Notes: generated by a model from the sequence alone, not told the origin. Shown: positions 1 through 8,852, counted from the first letter of the stretch. The stretch: 23,014 nucleotides of DNA from Chloroflexota bacterium (GCA_005881995.1 VBHV01000116.1:1-23014), one strand, 5' to 3'. Made by a program: numbers and translations.

Positions 1-981
1 CTACATAGACGGATGGGGAGATAGGATGTGCTGTGCGCTGCAAGCGTGGCACTTGATCGCTCTCTATTGTAAGAATGTCTTCCTCGTTCTGCATGGTAGG
101 CAGGCCAGGCGATGATATCGGGGCAGGAGGAACAGGGAAAGGGCTATACGGCGGCTGCCCTGCCTGTATTCCAGGAAGGCCAGGTGATGATATCGGAGCG
201 GGGGGGACGGGATAGGCAGGATGACCAGGGGAAGAGGGGGAGGCAAGGCGCTGCGGCTGTCCTGCCTGCTCGAGGGCATCAACGAAATCCTGTACCCGCG
301 CAAAACGATCGTGCGGCTCTTTCGCCAGGGCTTTGAGAATGACCTGTTCCACTGTGGGGGAGATACTTGGCACTTTCAGGTGCAGTGGAGGCGGAGATGT
401 ATACAAATGCTGCGTTAACAATTCCGTCAACGTCCCCTCAAAAGGCGCATTGCCACAGATCCATTCATAGGTCATGATGGCCAGCGCATACTGATCACTG
501 GCAGGCCGCGCTTTGCCCCGTAATTGCTCCGGTCACTCAGCAGGACGTCATCGTTTACTCCCAGCAGCAAATTGCCCGGTTTGACATCCTGGTGGATCAG
601 TCCTTTATCATGAAGGAATTGTAAAGCCGAGCCAGCCTGCTTGACATAGGTAATGATGGACGCAGGCGGCAGGTGAGTGCCTTTGGGATAGCGAGTGCGC
701 AGCGACCCGCCCGAGGCGTAGTCCATCACAATGTAGGGCTGGGTTCCGCCCTCTACGCCGCATTCCAGGGTGCGCACGATATGGGGATGATGCAGCCCAA
801 TGCTGGTGCGTGCCTCATTCAAAAACCCCTCTAACTCTTCTCCCTGCAACGGCATACTCGGCACTTTGAGCGCGGCATAGGTTTTGAGGAAGATATGTTC
901 GCCCAGGTAGACCCTGGCAAAACCACCCTCTCCTATGAGGCGAAGTATGCGATAGTTTCCAAGCGTTCTATTGTCGGCCAT
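1..981 (-). pseudogene. Ser/Thr protein kinase, frameshifted by internal deletion, incomplete at window edge
   Basis: This is a eukaryotic-like (Hanks-type) Ser/Thr kinase. The first frame (981 to 472, 169 aa) shows the glycine loop GEGGFARVYLG (residues 17-27), the ATP lysine K39 (AALKV), the likely helix-C glutamate E56, the catalytic loop HQDVKPGN with D132, and D150 where the DFG aspartate belongs. Near position 532 the reading jumps to another frame, which continues PEQLRGKARPASDQYALAI, the APE-like motif and kinase C-lobe, and stays open to base 1. The ~20-25 residues expected between DFG and APE, the activation segment, are missing, and the deletion is not a multiple of three. The tail is proline-rich with a 25-residue repeat (PVPPAPISSPGLP twice). 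AGGAGG lies 8-9 bases before the ATG. As written the gene would give a 169-aa dead kinase. A real pseudogene and an assembly collapse are both possible. Confidence 0.85.
99..215 (-). repeat. 75-bp-period repeat in the kinase tail
   Basis: Two degenerate copies (about 99-140 and 177-215) of a sequence encoding PVPPAPISSPGLP lie exactly 75 bp (25 codons) apart. They make the low-complexity Pro-rich linker after the kinase domain. Confidence 0.7.
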
Positions 982-1315
982 TCCAAGTACCTCCTAAGAA
1001 AACCAGCTACTGAAAGGAGAAGCTCATGCGGGAAGATATCCTACAATATAGTGTAACACATCTTTTCTACTTATGAGATATCAAGTGAGCTATCAAAAAC
1101 ATTTTTGCAGGTTTCTTAGAAAATTGGGGATTACAAGAGACCAGGAGACACTCAACCTCTTGCCGAAAGCATCTAGCCCATGTACAATTAAGGAAAGAGA
1201 CGTTGTTCGATAGCTAGCGCATCTGGCGCTTATCCGTACTGCCAGCGCTACAGCCTCATTGCAGTACTGTCTGGCGACAAATGCTGCGCACTCAGGCAGG
1301 ACGCAAGGAGAGTGG
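982..1315. other. Intergenic region between kinase and GH5 gene
   Basis: These ~330 bases separate divergent genes. Apart from the kinase ribosome-binding site (about 990-997) and its -10 element, I see no gene, strong hairpin or clear GH5 promoter. A 16-codon plus-strand ORF at about 1026, preceded by AAGGAG, has nothing else to support it. Confidence 0.5.
1050..1058 (-). promoter_or_regulatory. Extended -10 promoter element for the kinase gene
   Basis: The minus strand reads TGTTACACT, an extended -10 (TGn plus TACACT), about 70 bases before the kinase ATG. No convincing -35 is visible. The same nonamer occurs before two other genes in this window (13256-13264 and 13419-13427). Confidence 0.45.
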
Positions 1316-2542
1316 GTGGGGGAACCAGTGAGAAAGCAGCCATTCTTTTCACGAGGACGCAATCTATGGCGTTCCTCCAGCAGGAAGAAACGATTCATCT
1401 TAACAGGGGCCTTCCTCTTACTGGCAGCCTCTGTCGTCGTATGGCGTTTGCTGGTGTATGTCCCCTCATCGGGGTTTTCCGTTCCTCAAAAGAAGCCCAC
1501 TGAGATTCCTGAACCATCATCTCCTGCACCGAGCTTGTATGTGCATGGCAACCGCTTGTTTGATGCCCACGACAGGCCGGTCCGCCTCATCGGAGCCAAC
1601 CGCTCAGGCACCGAGTACCAATGCCTGACCTACGGCGTCTTTGATGGACCCAGCGACCGGGAGAGTATTCAGGCCATGTTAGCCTGGCACATCAACGTCG
1701 TGCGCATTCCGCTGAACGAGGATTGCTGGCTCAATCTCAACATGGGCAAGAGTCCCTATGGGGGCAAGGTGTACCAGGACGGCATTGAGGACTATGTTCA
1801 CCTGTTGATCGCCAATGGCATCACGCCCATCCTGGAATTGCACGCCACCGCTCCCGGCAAGCAGCAGGCCACCACCAGCCTACAGCCGTTGCCCGACCGC
1901 GACCACTCCCTGCTCTTCTGGGATGGGGTAGCCAAAGCCTACCGAGGCAACCACGCCGTCATCTTCGACCTGTTCAACGAGCCCTTTCCCGATACCAACC
2001 GCGATACCCGCGCGGCCTGGCAGTGCTGGCGCGATGGCACCAACCCAAGCACCTGCCCCTTGGGAAGCGCCGGCCTGTCCTACGAAGCGGCCGGCATGCA
2101 GGAACTGGTCAACGAGGTACGCGAGGAGGGAGCCACCAATGTCATCATGCTGGGGGGCATCCAGTATGCCGCCACCCTGGATCACTGGATGGACTACGTC
2201 CCCTACGACCCGCAACAGCAACTGGTCGCCGCCTGGCACATTTATAACTACAGCTGGTGTAACTCCAGCTCCTGCTGGCTTTCACAAGCTCTGCCCGTCA
2301 TGAAATCCTTCCCCGTGATTACGGGGGAAATCGGTGAAAATGATGCGAGAGCCGACTTCATTTTGCGTGCTATGAGCTTTCTGGATCGCCCCGGTGAAGA
2401 TGTCCCCCCACAGAACTATCTGGCCTGGGTCTGGAACACCGACCAGAAACCCTACGACCTGATCACCGATTACAAAAGCGGCACTCCTACCAGTCCCTAT
2501 GGTTCGGCGTACATGCAACATCTGCTCTTCCAACGACCTTAA
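1316..2542 (+). CDS. GH5-type glycoside hydrolase (cellulase/endoglucanase fold), membrane-anchored or secreted
   Basis: The protein is predicted to hydrolyse beta-glycosidic bonds outside the membrane. A basic stretch (SSSRKKRF) is followed by a ~20-residue hydrophobic segment (ILTGAFLLLAASVVVWRLLV), then a Pro/Ser-rich linker, consistent with an anchor or uncleaved signal. The catalytic module begins near LYVHGNRLFDAHDRPVRLIG. FDLFNEPF carries the acid/base Glu (about residue 222 from this start) and ITGEIGEND carries the nucleophile Glu (about residue 338). HIYNYSW and LAWVWN fit the other conserved positions of clan GH-A barrels. A pair of Cys (WCNSSSCW) could form a disulfide. The frame is open from an ATG at 1259, but that has no ribosome-binding site. 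GTG 1316 sits 5 bases after AAGGAG (1305-1310) and GTG 1328 follows GGGGGA, so the start is uncertain within these. Substrate cannot be read from sequence. Confidence 0.85.
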   Translation: MGEPVRKQPFFSRGRNLWRSSSRKKRFILTGAFLLLAASVVVWRLLVYVPSSGFSVPQKKPTEIPEPSSPAPSLYVHGNRLFDAHDRPVRLIGANRSGTEYQCLTYGVFDGPSDRESIQAMLAWHINVVRIPLNEDCWLNLNMGKSPYGGKVYQDGIEDYVHLLIANGITPILELHATAPGKQQATTSLQPLPDRDHSLLFWDGVAKAYRGNHAVIFDLFNEPFPDTNRDTRAAWQCWRDGTNPSTCPLGSAGLSYEAAGMQELVNEVREEGATNVIMLGGIQYAATLDHWMDYVPYDPQQQLVAAWHIYNYSWCNSSSCWLSQALPVMKSFPVITGEIGENDARADFILRAMSFLDRPGEDVPPQNYLAWVWNTDQKPYDLITDYKSGTPTSPYGSAYMQHLLFQRP

Positions 2543-2557
2543 CTCATCGGCACTTTC

Positions 2558-2610
2558 CGTAGGGGCGGGGGCGGCGGATGATGTGGGGAGGGGACGCTTG
2601 CGTCGCCCGC
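2558..2610 (+). repeat. Left inverted REP-type repeat of the RAYT unit
   Basis: This 53-base sequence starts CGTAGGGGCGGGGGCGG and ends GACGCTTGCGTCGCCCGC. It recurs inverted at 3147-3198 with one indel and one mismatch. Its inner end holds a small perfect palindrome, GACGC-TT-GCGTC, typical of REP elements. It begins 15 bases after the GH5 stop codon. Confidence 0.85.
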
Positions 2611-2646
2611 TCTTGCACATCTACCCTCACCGGATTATTCACGGCG

Positions 2647-3105
2647 CTATTTAAGCGGGTTGTTCACGATATACTCGCGTGTCAGGTTCAAATCCTCTTC
2701 ATTGCGAATGACATGCTCATAGTAATCTCGCTGCCAGAAATGCTTTGCAGAAATTTGTCCTTGCATTCTTAGATGTTTAAGGGCTGCTCTCGCAGTTAAA
2801 GATTTATAAGCACCCACCACATTTCCCAATGCCGGATGGCTTTCTCTATTTGGATGTAGCCAGAGAATGAAATGTATATGGTCGGGCATAGTAATAAAAA
2901 GGTCAAGGGTAACGCTAGAAAAACGTTGTGGCAAAGCATTCCAGGTTTCTTCCAGGATTTTAGATAGTTCGGGTTGTTTAAGAATAGGTTGACGGTCTTG
3001 TTGACAGATAGTTACGAAGTAGGCCCCTTTTGATGAGTAGTCATACGAAGGTAGGCGGAGTGATCGTCGGATGGGGAGCTTTGGATCAATGTGATGGTTG
3101 TTCAA
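2647..3105 (-). CDS. REP-associated tyrosine transposase (RAYT), IS200/IS605-related Y1 HUH protein
   Basis: The protein is a single-strand DNA nuclease of the Y1 transposase superfamily, thought to act on the flanking REP hairpins. It has the HUH motif as MPDHIHFILWL (H76, H78 from this start) and the C-terminal block WQRDYYEHVIRNEEDLNLTREYIVNNP, which carries the catalytic Tyr (128 or 129). The N-terminal YFVTICQQDRQ is also typical. Length is 152 aa from a TTG at 3105, usual for the family. An ATG at 3168 extends the frame but would place the N-terminus inside the right repeat, whereas GGAGG lies 7 bases before the TTG. The gene is bracketed by inverted REP-type repeats (2558-2610 and 3147-3198), which marks the whole as a REPtron-like unit. 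All key residues are present, so it may be active. Confidence 0.9.
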   Translation of the reverse strand: MNNHHIDPKLPIRRSLRLPSYDYSSKGAYFVTICQQDRQPILKQPELSKILEETWNALPQRFSSVTLDLFITMPDHIHFILWLHPNRESHPALGNVVGAYKSLTARAALKHLRMQGQISAKHFWQRDYYEHVIRNEEDLNLTREYIVNNPLK

Positions 3106-3146
3106 TTGGTATCCTCCGTTTGATATATTTCGGCGGAGGGCGGAGG

Positions 3147-3198
3147 GCGGGCGACGCAAGCGTCCCATCCCCCATCATCCGCCGCCCCCGCCCCTACG
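3147..3198 (-). repeat. Right inverted REP-type repeat of the RAYT unit
   Basis: This is the reverse complement of the left repeat over 52 bases, with one indel and one mismatch. Its outer end contains the TAG (3194-3196, read on the minus strand) that terminates the neighbouring SbcC-like gene, so the repeat overlaps that coding sequence. No target-site duplication is evident outside the pair. Confidence 0.85.
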
Positions 3199-6100
3199 GC
3201 GTGTTTGATACCGTCTCGAGTGATACCATTTCCTGCTTGTTTGTCGAGGGATCAAATCCTGAAGCATGATTGTTTGTGCTTCCTTCTAATTGCGAAGGTA
3301 CAGAAGGCGTCTCTACTACTTCAACAGGGAGGTTGCTTTCGACAACGAGGCCGCCATCGATATAAATGTTATAGAGGAAGCGAGAAGAGTCGAAGGTGGT
3401 GTTGTGCGAGACGAAGAAGATCTGCTCAAAATGCTGCCCCAGTGTGTCGCCGGTGACGACATTGACAAGGCTTTGCATACGGTCGTTGTTGGCGACGCTC
3501 AACGGCTCGTCCAGGAGGAGGAAGCCGGGGGCGGCGCCCAGTTCTCGTGGTAGCGCGGCGATGGCGAAGGCCAGGCGCAGGACGAGGGAGACCTGGTCGG
3601 CGGTGCCACCGGACATGGCAGGCTGAGGAATGTAGGCATTGGCGGCGGGTTCCCAGACGCTGACCTGGAGGGGGCCGCCGCTTGAGATATGTTCTTCCGG
3701 TTCGGTTGTCAGGCGAGCGTCGTGATAACGTCCGCGTGTAAGCAGGGGGAGGAGCTGCTGCATGTAGTATTCTGTGCGCGGGAGCATCTTACGCATGAGA
3801 CGATCGCAGGTAGCGGCGATGAGCAGTCCGGCGCGCTCTTTGGTCTGGTAGCTGCGTTCCTGCTGGGCCATGCGCCTGGTAGTCTGTTCCAGGTTAAGCG
3901 TTACCTTGCCCGTTTCCAGGCGTTCGCTCAGAGCCAGGTCCTGCTGCTCCAGCTGGCGCAACTCCTGAGCCACGGTGCTGATCTCCTCTTCCAGGCGAGC
4001 ACGATCCTGTGGTGAGTATTCACTGACGAGGGGCCAGACCGCCGCAATGTCGGGCAGCGTATAGCCTTTTGCGGGCGGGCGATTGCGCTGGGCGAGCATG
4101 GTAGCCATACGTTCGTGTGCTTGCTCGATCTCATGCTGGCATAGTTCGATTTTGGTCCTGGACGCGCTTTCCTGGATGTTCAAGTTCTGTATCTCGCCGA
4201 GGATACCAGCTTCATTGGCTTCCTGCATTTCGCGTTCACAGCGCTGGCGCAGGGCACGCAGGGCATCGGCGAATGGGTTGGGAGGAACGATCCAGCTGCC
4301 GAGAGTGCTGCTGAATTTTGAGAGCTGCCGATAGTATTCAGAAAGCGATTCCTGGTGTTCTTTCAACAAGGCGGCTTGCAAGGCATGACGGTTTTGAAGC
4401 TCTTCCTTGCGACCAAGGGCGATTTGCAAGGAGTCGAGTTGCTTGCGCGATGTGGCGTCGGCGGTATTGATGGCGGTCTGTCCGAAGGAGACGCCGAGGG
4501 GCAGGACTCGCTGGCGCAGCGAGTCCTGCAAACTCCGCAGGGCTTCACGCAGGGCGATTTGTTGCTCACGGGCGCGTTCAATCTGGCGCATAGGATTGCC
4601 GGCCTGAAACTGTTCATATCGTTCGGTGAGGGTCTGCTTGCGCGTCAGCAATGCATCGAGAGCATCCTGGTGAATCCTGACCTTCGCCGAAATGTCGGAG
4701 ATGGTGCCCATTTTGCCATCCAGGGCGGCAATTTCGTACTCGGTGGCCTTGATGGTTTCATCGAGCTTGGTTTGCAGTTCAGATACGGGTGCGATAGATC
4801 GTGCCTCGGCAGCAGCCGGTGAGGATGGGAACGATTTTGCAAAGGCGGGGATCGGCAGCCCTTCCTGGCCCGCTGCAAGGATCAATTCGTTCTGGAGTTG
4901 TTCAATAGCGCGCGTATCGACCTGAAGTTTTGCGTCCAGGTTATCCCAATCCTCTTGCTTGCGCTGTTCTTGCAGGCTTGCTTTCTTCGTGCTTAGAGCA
5001 GCGAGGGCTTCCATAGTGACATTGAGCTGGTCACGAGCAGCGAGGGCCTGGTTGCGGCTCTCGGTCATTTGCTGCTGGACATCTGCGAGGCTTTCCTCAG
5101 CTGAGGGCGCGTGTTGGAGCAAGTATTGCACTTCGTCCACAGAATGGGGGACGTTACCGCCAAGTGACTGGATTTCATGCTCAACTTTGGCCAGCGCTTC
5201 CTGGCTGCCGCCTATGCGCATAGCGGTTTCGCGGGCAGCGACCATCATGCCGACGCGATTGATGGCCTCCTGCATGCGCTGATCGGCATCGCGCTCCTTT
5301 TCGCGCGTCTTGCCATAGCTTTGCAGGTTGACACCGCCAACCGCGCCCAATACGATGGCTATCATGCCGAGAATAGTCGCGAAGATATATGAATGCCGGA
5401 ATACTTCAAAAAGAGCGGCACCGCCGCAAAGAGCGGCAATGACGGCGCAGGCGATAAATATGCCCATTTGCATAGCGGCAGCACGCCTGGCGGAAAGCGC
5501 GGCGAGGGTGAGTTGTTCCTGCTGTTGATGTGCAGCTCGCACATGCTCTTCGGCCTCGACGAGCCCCTGGGATAAGCCCTTCAAGCGCTGCCATTCCTGA
5601 AGCTGGCGACGAATGCTGAGCTGCCGCCAGCGTGTTTCAGTGGCGTCGGCCCTTTCCTGTACCTGCCGGGCTTCTTTTTCGACGAGGGCCAATTCCTGCT
5701 CGTTGTCCTGTAACTCTTTGCGCAGTTTCTCGATCTGGGCGGCGTTTTCTTCCGCCTGTTGCCTTTGGGCTACACGCCTGCTATAAGCTCCTTCGGCCTC
5801 GCGCAGTGCGGTGAGTTTTTGGGCCAGGCTTTGTAATCGCTTGAGTCGGGCTTCTAACTGGGGCCGCGTGGTGCGGTGCTGCTCTTCTAGCTGATGTTGG
5901 GATTGCTGGGCGTCTTCCACAAGCAGGAGCGTATGTGCAATCTGCTCTTCAAGATCGGCCAGTATCTCCTGCAGGTGTTCTTGCTGTTTGAGCCCCAGCT
6001 CCAACTCTTTTATGGTATTGACGGCCTGCAACAAGTCGGTGGCCATGCGTTCAAGTGTGCCAAAAGAGCGTGTGAGTTCGGCGAGGCTGCGCACACGCTG

Positions 6101-7045
6101 CTCCAGTGCGGGCAGTTCTTCTTTTTCGCGGCGTTCCAGCTCGGCCACCTGGTGCTCAAGCTCTGGTAGTTCGCGCTGCGCATCGGCGATGACGTCGTAG
6201 GCGACGATGATGTTGTTCAGGATGGCATCGGCTTTCTTGAACTGCACGATGCGATTCTGGCGCCCTTTGAGTTCAAGCCGTTTGGCCTCGATGTCTGCAA
6301 ACACCTCTTGCTGCCCATGTATCTCGGCCTCTTGCCGGCTGATCGCTGCCAGGTCTTCGGAGATTGTTACAGCATCGAGCGCCGCTTCTAACTCGCCGAG
6401 TTTTTGGCTCAATACGGGAATGCGCGCCTGTACTTCAGCAAGTTTGAGACGCTCAGTACATTCAGTCATCAAGCGTTCGTCTTCGTCTGTCAGGCGAAAA
6501 TGATCAGCCAGGCGCGACAGTTTTTCCAGGCCAAGCAGGTTATGCAAGGTAGCTTCACGCTCACGCCCGCTCAAGTTCTCCAGGCGGCTCAAGCCTTTCT
6601 GCTCGACAAAGCAGGAGTTGCGCAGGGTCTTGCCGTCGATGCGTCCCAGTTCGCTGATAATGCGCTCGTTGGCGGCTTTCAGGTCGGTGATGGTTTTTTC
6701 TTCGGGCATACCGAGCTTGCGTACATCCAACGCGATGGTTTGCTCTTCTTCACGGTTTATGGTGCGGGTGATGGTCATGTCGGTTGCGCCAATAGCCAGT
6801 GCAAGCGTGATGACGGCATGTTTCTCGCCATAGTGTATCAGTTCGTTGAGAGAGGGGACAGCACGCTTCCCATATGCAATGGTCAGGGGCTCGCCATAGA
6901 GGGCGAAATAGATGCTTTCAAATATGGTGGACTTTCCGGCTTCGTTTGGACCTGAAATGAGTATACTTCCACGCTGCGGAAAATACAGGTCTACATCGCG
7001 TAAAAGCCGAAATCGTTTAACCTTCAAATGTTTCAGGATTATCAT
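3194..7045 (-). CDS. SbcC/Rad50-like (YhaN-type) ATPase with transmembrane hairpin
   Basis: This is an SMC-like ATPase expected to pair with the nuclease subunit encoded just upstream and process DNA ends. Length is 1283 aa, longer than typical SbcC (~1000-1050). Seen in order: Walker A GPNEAGKST (32-40), FVEQKGLSRL after it, a long coiled coil, two hydrophobic segments (about 527-549 MGIFIACAVIAALCGG... and 553-575 YIFATILGMIAIVLGAVGG), a second coiled coil, the signature MSGGTADQ (from 1144), Walker B FLLLDEP (D1179, E1180), and an H-loop FFVSHN. No CxxC zinc hook exists; the membrane hairpin occupies the middle of the coil instead. This resembles my memory of Bacillus YhaN more than E. coli SbcC. 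The ATG follows AGAGGT by 6 bases and lies 57 bases after the sbcD-like stop, so the two are probably one operon. The stop codon lies inside the RAYT terminal repeat, so the last residues may be derived from insertion. Confidence 0.88.
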   Translation of the reverse strand: MIILKHLKVKRFRLLRDVDLYFPQRGSILISGPNEAGKSTIFESIYFALYGEPLTIAYGKRAVPSLNELIHYGEKHAVITLALAIGATDMTITRTINREEEQTIALDVRKLGMPEEKTITDLKAANERIISELGRIDGKTLRNSCFVEQKGLSRLENLSGREREATLHNLLGLEKLSRLADHFRLTDEDERLMTECTERLKLAEVQARIPVLSQKLGELEAALDAVTISEDLAAISRQEAEIHGQQEVFADIEAKRLELKGRQNRIVQFKKADAILNNIIVAYDVIADAQRELPELEHQVAELERREKEELPALEQRVRSLAELTRSFGTLERMATDLLQAVNTIKELELGLKQQEHLQEILADLEEQIAHTLLLVEDAQQSQHQLEEQHRTTRPQLEARLKRLQSLAQKLTALREAEGAYSRRVAQRQQAEENAAQIEKLRKELQDNEQELALVEKEARQVQERADATETRWRQLSIRRQLQEWQRLKGLSQGLVEAEEHVRAAHQQQEQLTLAALSARRAAAMQMGIFIACAVIAALCGGAALFEVFRHSYIFATILGMIAIVLGAVGGVNLQSYGKTREKERDADQRMQEAINRVGMMVAARETAMRIGGSQEALAKVEHEIQSLGGNVPHSVDEVQYLLQHAPSAEESLADVQQQMTESRNQALAARDQLNVTMEALAALSTKKASLQEQRKQEDWDNLDAKLQVDTRAIEQLQNELILAAGQEGLPIPAFAKSFPSSPAAAEARSIAPVSELQTKLDETIKATEYEIAALDGKMGTISDISAKVRIHQDALDALLTRKQTLTERYEQFQAGNPMRQIERAREQQIALREALRSLQDSLRQRVLPLGVSFGQTAINTADATSRKQLDSLQIALGRKEELQNRHALQAALLKEHQESLSEYYRQLSKFSSTLGSWIVPPNPFADALRALRQRCEREMQEANEAGILGEIQNLNIQESASRTKIELCQHEIEQAHERMATMLAQRNRPPAKGYTLPDIAAVWPLVSEYSPQDRARLEEEISTVAQELRQLEQQDLALSERLETGKVTLNLEQTTRRMAQQERSYQTKERAGLLIAATCDRLMRKMLPRTEYYMQQLLPLLTRGRYHDARLTTEPEEHISSGGPLQVSVWEPAANAYIPQPAMSGGTADQVSLVLRLAFAIAALPRELGAAPGFLLLDEPLSVANNDRMQSLVNVVTGDTLGQHFEQIFFVSHNTTFDSSRFLYNIYIDGGLVVESNLPVEVVETPSVPSQLEGSTNNHASGFDPSTNKQEMVSLETVSNTP

Positions 7046-7102
7046 ACATTGACCTCTACAGATTCTTGAAAGCCATCCAGCCAGGTGGGTGTGATAAGGC
7101 CC

Positions 7103-8378
7103 CTACGTAGGATGCAAGGTAGTACCCCAAAGGGCTGCCAGGAGTTCTTCTTTAGTAGCTACCAGTGCTCTCTGCTCCTGTTCTTCTTCAGCCGCAGCAA
7201 TCCATTCGTCCGCGAGCCTGATAAGTTCTTCGCGCAGGGAGAGACGCTCTTCGACCTCGGAGGCCCGGGAGGCATCCTGGCCCGATTTATCGCCCTCGCG
7301 CTCATCGGGCAAGAATGTCAGCCCGCTATCGTCAATGGCAAGCGCGAAGGCATGTTTTTCACCGTAAAGCCGCAGTTGATTAAGATTGAGTTCGTGATAA
7401 TGCTGGCGCGTAAGCTCTCCTTCGAGTCGGAGCTGCACCATTGTATCTTCTGTACATAAGGGGCGCAATCGTTCAAGCACAAGCGAAGTAGGAGATTGGT
7501 CGGACGATAGGTCGGCAACGTCTATTACCAGGCGGCGCAGTATCGGGATCACTGAAGTAAATGTGTTGTGTTGCCCCCGCCACAACTACTTCGGATCGAC
7601 CAATTGACTGGCGTTTGAAGCCGTGATGATATCCGGCCAGCACTGCCTGAAAAGCTGGCAGGGCCATAATACTGGCGTGGATCACCTGGGCCTGAGCATC
7701 CAGGCCCTGGGCGCCTGTTGTTATGCCCTCGATTGGCGCGTGCAGGAGCAGTAGTGAAAGCGCCGCGCGCTCGATATCGCTATCTATACGTATGTGACCC
7801 AGTGGATCTCCCTGCTGGCCAGCCAGCACCCCAACTCCGCAGATGCCTACCAGGGTTCCTCGAACATCGAGCATGACGGGCTGCATGGTGTGCGTTTCAC
7901 TTCCGAATTGCTCTGCATGATGCGCGTCAGCAGTAGAGGTATGACCTGTGCTCCTCCCTGGAGGGAAGTAATGCAGCGCGCCCAGACGCGCATAGCTCAT
8001 TTGAGGCGTAGGAATCGCATCTTCTTCAGTATTCAGAAGGTCGCTAAGGCGTGGAGTATCATGCACGCCACCAAGGGCGAACACGCGAATGCCCGCCTGC
8101 CTCAACTGCGCCAGGCGAGCCGCTACAAAACTCCGATCTTGCTCGTCTGGATGCGCTGTATCAAACAGATCACCAGCCTGCATAAACAAATCCACGCCCT
8201 GGCCTACCGCGAAATCCGTCGCCTGCTGAAAAGCGTGACGCAAACGCTGTCGCAGTTCCTCACGCTTCCGCGGGTGTTGGCTCGAGATGGCATAGCCAAG
8301 ATGGTTATCGGCGGTCAGCACAATTGTGATGATGTTATCTGTCTGTTCTTGCTGATGATTGGTAGTTTGCTGTTCCAT
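7103..8378 (-). pseudogene. SbcD/YhaO-like metallophosphoesterase, frameshifted by internal deletion
   Basis: This is the nuclease partner of the downstream SbcC/YhaN-like ATPase. The first frame (8378 to about 7525) has calcineurin-like motifs: TADNHLG (D24, H26), MQAGDLFD (G69, D70), GGVHDTP (104-109), LLLHAPIEG and LAGYHHGF. It then reads QHIYFSDPDTAPPG and drifts into nonsense, ending at 7473. The second frame picks up LRRLVIDVADL and runs to 7103 as a coherent C-terminal domain (VLERLRPLCTEDTMVQLRLEGEL...). From family shape about 20-30 residues are missing at the junction near 7530. The junction sequence CTGCGCCGCCTGGT encodes TAPPG in one frame and LRRLV in the other, consistent with deletion between short direct repeats. 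Start 8378 has AAGG 6 bases upstream; an in-frame ATG at 8408 has no clear site. Val replaces Asn in the usual GNH[D/E] motif. Confidence 0.82.
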
Positions 8379-8420
8379 GTACTGCCTTCTATGTTCTGGA
8401 GCATCCACATCTATTACAGG

Positions 8421-8429
8421 AGTCTAACA
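8421..8429 (-). promoter_or_regulatory. Extended -10 element for the sbcD-sbcC-like operon
   Basis: The minus strand reads TGTTAGACT about 45 bases before the 8378 start codon, close to the TGTTACACT elements elsewhere in the window. No good -35 is visible. Confidence 0.35.
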
Positions 8430-8620
8430 CAAACGACGCGTATGACTAAGAAATAAGGACTATTTGGTCAATAGAGCAGGCGTTCCTTCATGAAAAAACG
8501 GCCCGTTTCCCTTGATAGAAGTATCTCATACAAAAGTACCAATTTAACAGGAACCTGAGAACAAAAGCCTTTCTCAGCAGTATTACTCTTATATGTATGA
8601 TAAATAGAGGGCAGATATCA

Positions 8621-8701
8621 GGTGTAGGGACGCGATGAATCGCGTCCGGCGCAGGGGAACAATCACCCTGGTGGACGCGATGAATCGCGTCCCTACACAC
8701 C
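8621..8701. repeat. Composite palindromic (MITE/REP-like) repeat
   Basis: Two copies of the palindrome GGACGCGATGAATCGCGTCC (8628-8647 and 8673-8692) are joined by 25 bases. They are bounded by GGTGTAG and CTACACACC, so the whole 80-bp unit is itself an imperfect inverted repeat. The same core recurs at 9036-9060 (decayed) and three times at 21827-21936. Confidence 0.85.
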
Positions 8702-8852
8702 AAGCCAGAAGTCCTACTATTTTGACCGGAAAATCAGAATTACGTATACTTTAACCATAAGATTGGGTTCTAGATTCTTCGGAGTGATACGAGTTTAACC
8801 ATACGTAGGGGCCAGCTGAGCGTACCCGTATTAGACACAGGCACTACCTTAT

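Noticed and set aside
1026..1080. 16-codon plus-strand ORF with AAGGAG upstream
   Set aside because: Too short, no context, and it overlaps the kinase promoter region.
4355..6955. Long ORFs antisense to the sbcC-like gene (up to 183 aa)
   Set aside because: They are shadows of a 1283-codon gene with clear domains; they show no motifs or start signals.
7794..8456. 220-aa plus-strand ORF antisense to the sbcD-like gene
   Set aside because: The opposite strand has clear phosphoesterase motifs; this frame has none.
8488..8703. 71-aa minus-strand ORF with DAIHRV repeats
   Set aside because: It is produced by the palindromic repeat at 8621-8701.
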